DNA from: Acidobacteriota bacterium | GTDB taxonomy: Bacteria > Acidobacteriota > Terriglobia > Acidiferrales > UBA7541 | Direction of reading: 5' to 3' | NCBI GenBank assembly: GCA_018268785.1 | Contig: JAFDVY010000017.1 | Location: 1-45,037, forward strand | DNA length: 45,037 nt | Notes under the pieces: generated by a model | The model's database searches: none | Told to the model about the DNA's origin: nothing | The model's input: only the letters and a program-made list of their open reading frames with translations | Made by a program: the position numbers and the translations under genes | In this document: positions 34,542 to 41,052 of the stretch, piece after piece | Layout: each line of letters begins with the position of its first letter | Numbering within the stretch: the first letter of the stretch is position 1

Positions 34542-35906
34542 ATGGCCAACGGCTCTCCCGATCGTCCACGTTCCAGCGGCCTGTTTAGTGGCCTGCTCTT
34601 GATTAGCCTCGGCGTCCTGATGCTCTTCTGGACGTATGCCCACTTGAATTTGGGCCAGTTCTTCATCCGCTTCTGGCCGCTCATCCTCATCGTTTGGGGC
34701 CTTGTAAAATTCTACGAACGCACCGTCGCGGTTCGCCAGGGTCGCACCTCCGGCTGGATCACCGCAGGCGAAATTTTTCTCGTCGTCGGAGTCTTTTGCC
34801 TCGTCGGCATCGTGGTCATCGTTGACCTCGTCACGGAAAGAGTCCGGGGCGGAAAAATGCCCGTCGAATTTGGAGACTTCTACTCTTTCGATTTGGATAT
34901 GCAGCCTCAGCCTGTCCCGGCCAATGCGCATATTCAGATCAACGTGCCGCGCGGCGATATTAATGTCCACACCTCCGATGACGCGCAAATCAACGTCGGT
35001 GGAAAAAGGAAAATCCGCTCGTGGAATGAAGACGCCGCGGCAAAACTCGAAGACTCTGCAAAACTCGAGATCGCCAAAGACGGCGACACTTACGTTGTCC
35101 GCCCCGCGGAGTCCGCCGATAACGATCAGCGCTTTGGCTTCGATCTCGATCTAACCATTCCCACGAAAGCGCAGCTGGACATCAAGAGCGACCGCGGCGA
35201 CATCACCGTGGCCGACGTCGCCAACACCGTCGGAATCGCTTCACGCAAAGGCGACATCGAGGTATCCGACATCGGCGGCGGCGTCACCATTGACACGCAA
35301 GGCGGCGACACGAAAGTCTCCGACATCAAGGGCGACGTGAAAATCTCCGGCAAAGGTGGCGAAGTGAACGTCACTAACGCCACCGGAGGCCTCACCCTCA
35401 ACGGCGAATTTTACGGCCCCATTCGCGCAGAAAAACTTCTCAAAGGCGTTCGCTTCATTTCCCACCGCTCGGACTTCACTGTTTCCCAGCTCACCGGTCA
35501 CATGACCGTCGAGTCTGGCAACTTCGAAATCGTCGATGCTCCCGGCAATCTCGCACTCCGTACCTCTTCCGCCGACGTCTCCATCGAAAACCCCGGCGGC
35601 AAGGTCAACGTCGATAACCGCAACGGAAAAATTGACGTCCGCTACTCTTCCGCCCCCAAGGACGACATTCAAATTACAAATTCCTCCTCCGAAATCACCC
35701 TTAGCCTGCCCAGCAACACCAGCTTCGACATCGTCGGCGACTGTCATTCCTGCGACATCAACAACGAGTTCTCCAGCCCCTCATTGAGCAAAACCACTTC
35801 CAGGAACGGCGACACCCACCTCGAAGGCAAATACGGCTCTGGCCGCTCCGTAAAAATCGTTCTTCGCACCAGCTACGGCTCCATCACCATTCGCAAGACT
35901 TCTTAA
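34542..35906 (+). CDS. LiaF-like membrane protein with DUF4097 beta-helix domain
   Basis: 454 residues. An N-terminal DUF5668 segment with membrane helices (SGLLLISLGVLMLFWTYA, FWPLILIVWGLVKF, AGEIFLVVGVFCLVGIVVIV) is followed by a long repetitive beta-solenoid (about 150-454) of the DUF4097 type, with repeated G-D-I/V strands such as VPRGDINVHTSDDA, SDRGDITVADVANTVG, GGDTKVSDIKGDVKISG. Such proteins occur with LiaF-type cell-envelope stress sensors; the solenoid is probably extracytoplasmic. Last gene of the sigma/anti-sigma cluster. Function inferred from context only. Confidence 0.82.
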   Translation: MANGSPDRPRSSGLFSGLLLISLGVLMLFWTYAHLNLGQFFIRFWPLILIVWGLVKFYERTVAVRQGRTSGWITAGEIFLVVGVFCLVGIVVIVDLVTERVRGGKMPVEFGDFYSFDLDMQPQPVPANAHIQINVPRGDINVHTSDDAQINVGGKRKIRSWNEDAAAKLEDSAKLEIAKDGDTYVVRPAESADNDQRFGFDLDLTIPTKAQLDIKSDRGDITVADVANTVGIASRKGDIEVSDIGGGVTIDTQGGDTKVSDIKGDVKISGKGGEVNVTNATGGLTLNGEFYGPIRAEKLLKGVRFISHRSDFTVSQLTGHMTVESGNFEIVDAPGNLALRTSSADVSIENPGGKVNVDNRNGKIDVRYSSAPKDDIQITNSSSEITLSLPSNTSFDIVGDCHSCDINNEFSSPSLSKTTSRNGDTHLEGKYGSGRSVKIVLRTSYGSITIRKTS

Positions 35907-35912
35907 CGATCT

Positions 35913-35941
35913 CCTGTGCCACAGGTATTCCTGCCTGTGCT
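35913..35941. repeat. Palindromic repeat (CTGTG / CCTGTG type)
   Basis: CTGTGCCACAGG-TATT-CCTGCCTGTG, an imperfect palindrome seven bases after the DUF4097 stop codon. There is no T-tract; it may still act as a 3'-end structure. Confidence 0.45.
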
Positions 35942-36030
35942 CGCGGGCCAAGCAGCCCCCACCAGCGTGAAAAATCCTTTCTCATTTACCCGCGTCTAAT
36001 TCTGCAAATCCTTCCCCTTCGGGAGCCCAC

Positions 36031-36543
36031 ATGAAAAACTTCATCCTCGGCAGTTTGTTCACTCTCTTCACTCTCTCCCTAGCAGGATTTTCCTACCTCC
36101 GTCTCGGCTTTGCAGAAGTCCGCGCCGACATCCCCATTTCCCGTTGGGAAGCCTCCCTGCTCGCCCCTGCCGTCCACGCTTCCGTCCGCCGTCACGCTCC
36201 GGAAATTCCAAATCCATTTCCCGCCACCAACGAAAATCTCATTGCTGGTGGCAAAATCTATTTCACTGAATGTTCCGGCTGTCACGGCGACTTTGAACCT
36301 GGCAAAGGCGGCTCGGCCAACGCGCTCGTCCCGTCGCCTCCGCAATTCTCTTCCGTTGGCACCGGCTACACCGAAGCCCAGCTCTTCTGGATCGCCAAAC
36401 ACGGCATCCGGCACTCTGGCATGTTCGTGAATGGAAGGTGGGACTCCGATGAGCGGCTCTGGCAAGTCGCCGCATTCCTCAAGCGCATGAACTCGCTCCC
36501 GCCCGCAGTCCGCGAAGCAGTCCTGGCTCCCACTCCGAAGTAA
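36031..36543 (+). CDS. Membrane-anchored monoheme cytochrome c
   Basis: 170 residues, ATG at 36031 with GGGAG upstream. The N-terminal helix (ILGSLFTLFTLSLAGFSYL) is an uncleaved anchor or signal. The heme site is CSGCHGD at about residue 87, and SGMFVNG gives the likely axial Met. It would carry electrons in the periplasm; a link with the molybdenum hydroxylase 8 kb away is possible but unproven. A palindromic repeat follows the gene. Confidence 0.87.
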   Translation: MKNFILGSLFTLFTLSLAGFSYLRLGFAEVRADIPISRWEASLLAPAVHASVRRHAPEIPNPFPATNENLIAGGKIYFTECSGCHGDFEPGKGGSANALVPSPPQFSSVGTGYTEAQLFWIAKHGIRHSGMFVNGRWDSDERLWQVAAFLKRMNSLPPAVREAVLAPTPK

Positions 36544-36572
36544 ATAACCGTGTCGTCGGGGTCGTCTTCTAG

Positions 36573-36594
36573 GGGCCGCTTTCTGAAGCGGCCC
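36573..36594. repeat. Perfect 9-bp palindromic repeat
   Basis: GGGCCGCTT (36573-36581), TCTG loop, AAGCGGCCC (36586-36594), 30 bases after the cytochrome stop. No T-run follows. Confidence 0.6.
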
Positions 36595-36634
36595 GCTTCG
36601 CACCCTGCAGGCAGCATAAATCCCATCTGCGCCG

Positions 36635-36640
36635 TCTAAT
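36635..36640 (+). promoter_or_regulatory. -10-like hexamer for leaderless DUF1287 mRNA
   Basis: TCTAAT ends nine bases before the ATG at 36650, and no Shine-Dalgarno lies between. The spacing equals that seen at 37524 and 43560. Confidence 0.35.
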
Positions 36641-36649
36641 TCCTTAGCC

Positions 36650-37303
36650 ATGCGCCGTCTATGTATCGCTGGTGTGCTCGCCGTGGCGTTTCTCGCCGCG
36701 CTCGCGCTACCCGCCCATCTTCAGCAACGCCCATCCGCGCAAGACACAGCGTCCTCAACTCTCATGCAAAAACTTTCCGCGGCCGCCATTATTCGCGCCA
36801 ACTTAACTGTCCGCTACGACTCTTCCTACGTCCGTATCGCCTATCCCAACGGCGACGTTCCCGCCAACACGGGCGTCTGTACTGACGAGGTCATCCGCTC
36901 CTACCGCGCTCTCGGCATCGACCTCCAAAAAGAGGTCCACGAAGACATGCTCCGGAATTTCTCCGCCTATCCCAACCAGCGCCGCTGGCAACTCGCTTAC
37001 ACAGACACCAACATCGACCATCGCCGCGTGCCCAATCTTCAGGTCTTCTTCGCTCGCAAGGGCCAATCGCTCCCCATCACCGCGCGCGCTGAAGACTATC
37101 TTCCCGGCGAACTCGTCACTTGGGATCTCGGCGGCGGCGTTCCCCACATCGGTATCGTCGTAAACGAAAAATCCCTGGACGGCCAGCGATTCCTCGTCGA
37201 ACACAACATCGGCGCCGGTCCCAAACTCGAAGACGTCCTCTTCTCTTGGCGCATAACCGGCCACTACCGCTACCTCGGCCCCACCACTGGCACGTCAAGA
37301 TAG
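36650..37303 (+). CDS. Exported DUF1287 protein (NlpC/P60-like fold)
   Basis: 217 residues with a signal peptide (LCIAGVLAVAFLAALALPAHLQ). Conserved DUF1287 blocks: YVRIAYPNGDVPANTGVCTDEVIRSYRALGIDLQ with the likely nucleophile Cys, YLPGELVTWDLGGGVPHIGIVV with the His, and VEHNIGAGPKLEDVLF. The family has a papain-like NlpC/P60 layout and is thought to act on cell-wall peptides, but its reaction is not established. Start ATG at 36650 gives the signal peptide directly; no ribosome site, so perhaps leaderless. Confidence 0.82.
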   Translation: MRRLCIAGVLAVAFLAALALPAHLQQRPSAQDTASSTLMQKLSAAAIIRANLTVRYDSSYVRIAYPNGDVPANTGVCTDEVIRSYRALGIDLQKEVHEDMLRNFSAYPNQRRWQLAYTDTNIDHRRVPNLQVFFARKGQSLPITARAEDYLPGELVTWDLGGGVPHIGIVVNEKSLDGQRFLVEHNIGAGPKLEDVLFSWRITGHYRYLGPTTGTSR

Positions 37304-37347
37304 CAGCCCTAATGATGCTTGCGCCCGATTCGTCGTTCCCTCCGCAA

Positions 37348-37373
37348 GTAGGGGCACGATATATCGTGCCCTC
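37348..37373 (-). repeat. 26-nt palindromic repeat (GATATATC core), copy D
   Basis: Full match to the consensus in reverse orientation (GTAGGGG, CACGATATATCGTG core, CCCTC). Lies 45 bases after the DUF1287 stop. The outer flank CTTCG continues the CGAAGA extension seen at other copies. Confidence 0.9.
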
Positions 37374-37523
37374 TTCGTGGCAAGGCCAATAGAACAACTC
37401 AGGCCGTGATTGCGGCCTCCCAATTTTCCACGTGAGGAGCTTTAGCCCGGTTGATCCTTGTACGATTTCCTGCGCATTCTGCATAGCGCATCTCCACGTT
37501 CACGACTCGCGGCCAATCTCCGC

Positions 37524-37529
37524 TATAAT
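37524..37529 (+). promoter_or_regulatory. Consensus -10 hexamer for leaderless TPM-protein mRNA
   Basis: A perfect TATAAT ending nine bases before the ATG at 37539. No clear -35 was found and no Shine-Dalgarno is present, so transcription would start within about two bases of the start codon. Confidence 0.5.
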
Positions 37530-37538
37530 TCCCCGTAG

Positions 37539-38372
37539 ATGCTCCGAGCGACTTGCTCCTTTCGCCTCCGCTCCGCCCTCACCCTGGCGTCGTTGTTTCT
37601 TTTTCTTTTCGTCCTCGCTGCCCAAGCTGAAAAACCAAAAGACATCCATCCCACCGGCTACGTCACCGATCTCGCCGGCGTCATCTCCTCCGATTCCAAA
37701 TCCCGCCTCGACGCCCTCTGCCTCGAACTTCAGCAAAAAACCGGCGCGCAACTCGCCATCGTGACCGTCACATCCCTCGGCGACGAATCCGTCGAACAAT
37801 TCGCCAACGACCTCTTCAAATCCTTCGGCGTCGGCCAAAGGAAGCAGGACAACGGCGTCCTCCTACTCATCGCGCCAAACGACCGCAAATACTGGACGGA
37901 AGTCGGCTACGGCCTCGAGCCCATCATCAATGACGCTCGTGCCGGTGACGCTGGTCGCGCCATGGTTCCTTATTTCCGACAGGGAAATTTCAACGCAGGT
38001 ATCGAAGCCGCCGCCTGGATGCTCGCCAATTACATCGCCCAGGACAAAGGCGTCACGCTCACCGCACAAGCACCGGTCCATCCTGTCGCTCAACAGCCTT
38101 CCCGCGATAACGACAGCGGAGTTCCTTGGCCGATCATCGCGCTATTTGCAATTGGGTTCATCGTGGTAATTATTTCCAAGGCATCGAATGACACCAGCGG
38201 CCGCGGCGGCAGAACCCATGGCAGTTGGCTTGGCGGCGGTTTCGGCGGAGGAGGTTGGACCGGCGGAAACTGGGGCGGTGGTGGTTGGGGCGGCAGCAGT
38301 GGCGGTGGAGGTGGTTTCGGCGGGTTTGGCGGTGGCAGTAGCGGCGGAGGGGGAGCTGGTGGAAGCTGGTAA
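37539..38372 (+). CDS. TPM-domain (YgcG/DUF477) membrane protein
   Basis: 277 residues. A signal peptide (LTLASLFLFLFVLAAQA) precedes the TPM domain (about 37-170: GYVTDLAGVISSDSKSRLDAL, TGAQLAIVTVTSLGDESVEQFANDLF, NGVLLLIAPNDRKYWTEVGYGLE). A membrane helix (WPIIALFAIGFIVVIISK) and a Gly/Trp/Ser-rich tail ending in SGGGGAGGSW follow, the usual end of this family. TPM proteins are often encoded beside LemA; here LemA comes two genes later. Proposed envelope or photosystem-repair roles in other organisms; here unknown. Confidence 0.88.
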   Translation: MLRATCSFRLRSALTLASLFLFLFVLAAQAEKPKDIHPTGYVTDLAGVISSDSKSRLDALCLELQQKTGAQLAIVTVTSLGDESVEQFANDLFKSFGVGQRKQDNGVLLLIAPNDRKYWTEVGYGLEPIINDARAGDAGRAMVPYFRQGNFNAGIEAAAWMLANYIAQDKGVTLTAQAPVHPVAQQPSRDNDSGVPWPIIALFAIGFIVVIISKASNDTSGRGGRTHGSWLGGGFGGGGWTGGNWGGGGWGGSSGGGGGFGGFGGGSSGGGGAGGSW

Positions 38373-38375
38373 ACT

Positions 38376-39128
38376 ATGAAATCAGAAACCTCGGATCAAT
38401 TGCTCAACGACTTTGTAAATCGCATGATTCATTCCGCCGGTCAGAATCTGGAGTCGGTAATTCTCTTCGGCTCTGCCGCGCGCCCTGCATCGAAGGAACA
38501 CGCCGCCGATCTGAATCTTCTCGTCACCCTGAAGTCTTCCGCTCCCGGCGATTTAAAGGCCATCGCGCCGGTCGTCGCCTGGTGGACTAGCGATGAAAAA
38601 CAGCCAGCGCCACAAGTCTTCACCGCAGGCGAACTCGCAAAATCCGCAGACGTCTTCGCCATCGAATTCTCCGACATGCAGTCCTCCCACAAAATTCTCT
38701 TCGGACCCGACGTTGTCTCCGGCCTGAAAATCCCCATGAACCTGCATCGCGTCCAGGTCGAGCATGAACTCCGCACCACCATCCTCAAACTCCGCCAGCT
38801 CTATCTCCACAATTCGCGCAATGCAAAATCGCTCGCAGCATCCCTGGCAAAATCAATGTCGAGCGTCAAAACCCTCTTGCGCCATTCCCTCATCACCATG
38901 GAGGAGAGTGTTCCCGCCACCGACGCGGAACTCTTCAATCACGCAGCAAAGCTCTTCTCCGTTAGCCCTGGTGCGTTCGGCAAAGTACTCAATCTCAAGA
39001 ACGCGGCCACGCCGCCCGTCGATCTCGATTCCATCTTCGGCGATTATCTTTCGGCACTCGAAACCGTGACGCACGCCCTGGACGAATTTCTTCCCAAGCG
39101 CGAGTGGCAACGCTCCGCCCACAAGTAA
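38376..39128 (+). CDS. Nucleotidyltransferase-like protein with altered active site
   Basis: 250 residues, three bases after the TPM gene. The segment SVILFGSAARPASKEHAADLNLLV has the Gly-Ser (32-33) of the nucleotidyltransferase fold, but the expected Asp-x-Asp is DLN (Asp45, Asn47), so the second metal ligand is lost. The rest is helical (EHELRTTILKLRQLYLHN). It could be a non-catalytic relative of MNT-type proteins. Its place between TPM and LemA genes suggests a shared role. Function unknown. Confidence 0.6.
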   Translation: MKSETSDQLLNDFVNRMIHSAGQNLESVILFGSAARPASKEHAADLNLLVTLKSSAPGDLKAIAPVVAWWTSDEKQPAPQVFTAGELAKSADVFAIEFSDMQSSHKILFGPDVVSGLKIPMNLHRVQVEHELRTTILKLRQLYLHNSRNAKSLAASLAKSMSSVKTLLRHSLITMEESVPATDAELFNHAAKLFSVSPGAFGKVLNLKNAATPPVDLDSIFGDYLSALETVTHALDEFLPKREWQRSAHK

Positions 39129-39136
39129 GAAATAAA

Positions 39137-39201
39137 GTAGCGGGCTAGCTTGATTTTTTGTGTTCGTGACACAATGGGACAAAATCAAGTCAACCCGTTA
39201 C
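39137..39201 (+). promoter_or_regulatory. Long inverted repeat with TCGTGACACAA loop, copy 2
   Basis: Arms GTAGCGGGCTAGCTTGATTT and the facing AAAATCAAG-TCAA-CCCGTTAC. The arms differ from copies 1 and 3 but remain paired, while the loop keeps TCGTGACACAA at 39164-39174. It ends 19 bases before the lemA start. Confidence 0.75.
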
Positions 39202-39220
39202 CGGAAATGAGGATGAACGT

Positions 39221-39835
39221 ATGAAAAAACTGCTCGTCGTGGTCGTTATCCTGGTCGTTCTCGCTCTGTTGGTCGGCAGTTGGTTTGTCGGCAAGCGCAA
39301 TCAAATGGCCGTCAAGCGCGAAGCGGTCAGCGCCGCATGGGCACAAGTAGACGTCGTCCTACAGCGTCGCGCCGACCTCATTCCCAATCTCGTCGAAACC
39401 GTAAAGGGTTACGCCAAACAGGAACAAGCCGTCTTCGGCGAAATCGCCCAGGCACGCTCCGCGTTGCTCGGCGCTTCCTCGCCACAGGATAAAATCGCGG
39501 CCAATGGTCGCTTGGACTCCGCTCTCGGCCGCTTGCTTGTCCTCGTCGAAAACTATCCCGACCTGAAATCCAATCAGAATTTCATCCGTCTGCAAGATGA
39601 ACTCGCCGGAACCGAAAACCGCATCGCCGTCGAGCGCCGCCGGTACAACGAAACCGTGCAGGACTACAACACCTTCATCGCCCAATTCCCCGCCAGCGCG
39701 ATCGCCAGCATAAGCGGCTTCGCCCGCAACGACGCCTACTTCAAAACCGACGAAGGCGCCCGCCAAGCCCCCAAAGTCGACTTCAACAACGTCGCTCCGG
39801 CCGCAACACCAAAGCCGGCCCCAGCCAAGCCGTAG
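39221..39835 (+). CDS. lemA: LemA family protein
   Basis: 204 residues, ATG at 39221 with GAGGATG upstream. An N-terminal helix (LLVVVVILVVLALLVGSWFVG) is followed by the LemA domain: VSAAWAQVDVVLQRRADLIPNLVETVKGYAKQE, then NFIRLQDELAGTENRIAVERRRYNETVQDYN and a Pro/Ala-rich C-terminus. LemA proteins are coiled-coil membrane proteins of unknown biochemical role, often paired with TPM proteins as here. Hairpin elements flank it on both sides. Confidence 0.93.
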   Translation: MKKLLVVVVILVVLALLVGSWFVGKRNQMAVKREAVSAAWAQVDVVLQRRADLIPNLVETVKGYAKQEQAVFGEIAQARSALLGASSPQDKIAANGRLDSALGRLLVLVENYPDLKSNQNFIRLQDELAGTENRIAVERRRYNETVQDYNTFIAQFPASAIASISGFARNDAYFKTDEGARQAPKVDFNNVAPAATPKPAPAKP

Positions 39836-39879
39836 CTATCGGCAAAGACTACACACAAATACACAAAATTCCACGTGTC

Positions 39880-39936
39880 GGGTCAGTTTGAATTTCTTCG
39901 TTCGTGACACAATAGGTTGGAAATTCAAACTGACCC
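39880..39936 (+). promoter_or_regulatory. Long inverted repeat with TCGTGACACAA loop, copy 3
   Basis: A perfect 17-bp stem, GGGTCAGTTTGAATTTC against GAAATTCAAACTGACCC, with a 23-base loop holding TCGTGACACAA at 39902-39912. It lies 28 bases before the greB start. Confidence 0.8.
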
Positions 39937-39963
39937 ATACCGAATTCCACGACAGGTTGGCAA

Positions 39964-40560
39964 ATGCCAGAAAAGCGACCGCTCCGGGGACCTCGGCCAG
40001 AGCCACCGGGCCCGCCACTCAAAAACTACATCACTCCCGCCGGGTTGCAGCGACTGAAAGACGAGCATTCGTTCCTGCTGAGTCGCGAGCGCCCTGCGGT
40101 CGTTGAGGTCGTAGCGTGGGCTGCCAGTAACGGCGACCGCAGCGAAAACGCCGACTACCTCTATGGCAAACGACGCTTAAACCAGATCGATGCGCGCGTT
40201 CGCTTTCTCACGAAACGGATTGACGCGGCCGTGGTTGTCGATCCCGCGGCTCGGAGGCCAGAGTCGGCCGCAACGCGCGTTTTCTTCGGCGCAACTGTGA
40301 CCTACAAGGACGCCTCCGGCCTCGAACACGTCGTCTCCATCGTAGGCATCGACGAAGTAAACCTCGACCGCGGCTACATCAGTTGGCGCTCCCCTCTCGC
40401 CAACGCGCTGATGAAAGCGAGCCCCGGCAACACCGTTCACCTCCATGCGCCCGGAAAAACAGAGCAACTCGAAATCCTCGAAGTCGAATACGCGCCCATT
40501 CCGATGGATCCCTTCCGCGAACCGCTAGGCGCTCAGTCGGCGCCCAAGTCCCATCAGTAG
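39964..40560 (+). CDS. greB: Transcript cleavage factor GreB
   Basis: 198 residues. A Pro-rich start (PLRGPRPEPPGPPLK) precedes the coiled-coil domain with NYITPAGLQRLKDEHSFLL, VVAWAASNGDRSENADYLYGKRRLNQID and the tip acidic residues typical of GreB. The C-terminal FKBP-like domain has TRVFFGATVTYKD, VSIVGIDEVNLDRGYISWRSPLANALM and GNTVHLHAPGKTEQLEILEVEY. It rescues backtracked RNA polymerase. The C-terminus is longer than usual, and the stop TAG comes from the adjoining palindromic repeat. Confidence 0.92.
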   Translation: MPEKRPLRGPRPEPPGPPLKNYITPAGLQRLKDEHSFLLSRERPAVVEVVAWAASNGDRSENADYLYGKRRLNQIDARVRFLTKRIDAAVVVDPAARRPESAATRVFFGATVTYKDASGLEHVVSIVGIDEVNLDRGYISWRSPLANALMKASPGNTVHLHAPGKTEQLEILEVEYAPIPMDPFREPLGAQSAPKSHQ

Positions 40561-40582
40561 GGGCACGATATATCGTGCCCTC
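40557..40582 (-). repeat. 26-nt palindromic repeat (GATATATC core), copy E
   Basis: Full consensus copy in reverse orientation. Its second to fourth bases (TAG, 40558-40560) are the greB stop codon. In copy C the same TAG is out of frame and translation passes through. Confidence 0.9.
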
Positions 40583-41052
40583 CGACGACCTCGATCCAAC
40601 CACGCAGCGCCGCTCCCAATCGGCCTCTCCAACCAAACTGGTCTCCGTCTTTCACTGCATACACAACTATGGGTGTTCACGTCCAGGCATAGGATTCTAT
40701 CTCTCTAGTATCTTATGGTATGAATAACTATCTATACTAACTACGTGAATCAGAGAAAATGCCACTTTTAACCATGTCTGTCCTTGTCTCTTACGCCTTG
40801 TGTTGTAGTGGCGAATCTTCAGATTCGCTCTTTCTTGCCTCGAGCATTTTTTTTTGCGAGAGAGGCCGACCCCGTCAACTCATCTCGTTTCCTTTCAACC
40901 GTTTGCGCATTCTTTACAAAAACACCCGGGTGTCACTCTCGAACCCACTCCGGCACACCCCTACACAACCCAAATCATCCCCAATCTGGGATTCACCCCT
41001 CTTCGTTCAGTTTTTCTCTGTGAACTCTGTGAATCTGTAGCTTTCTTTCTCC
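40583..41052. other. Gene-free pyrimidine-rich stretch between greB and aroA
   Basis: 470 bases without a convincing gene. It contains an AT-rich patch (about 40690-40745), a palindrome (40811-40828), a T-run (40847-40855) and, near 41013-41039, short CTCTGTGAA-CTCTGTGAA direct repeats. Frames that stay open here have unusual Pro/Ser/His-rich composition and no ribosome site. Confidence 0.6.
40811..40828. repeat. Palindromic repeat GCGAATCT-TC-AGATTCGC
   Basis: Preceded by TTGTAGTG; the reverse complement of 3805-3831 reads TTGTAGTGGCCGATCTTCAG then ATCGGC. The two are the same family with paired changes in both arms. Confidence 0.65.

Noticed and set aside
36573..36600. Palindrome after the cytochrome gene as an intrinsic terminator
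   Set aside because: The stem is perfect but no T-run follows; it fits the dispersed palindrome families better.
37499..37523. -35 element for the TATAAT at 37524
   Set aside because: The best word, TTCACG at 37499, needs a 19-base spacer and matches poorly, so only the -10 is annotated.
40759..41040. Overlapping open frames between greB and aroA
   Set aside because: No ribosome site, odd Ser/Pro/His composition, three overlapping frames open at once in a pyrimidine-rich stretch; looks like intergenic repeat sequence.
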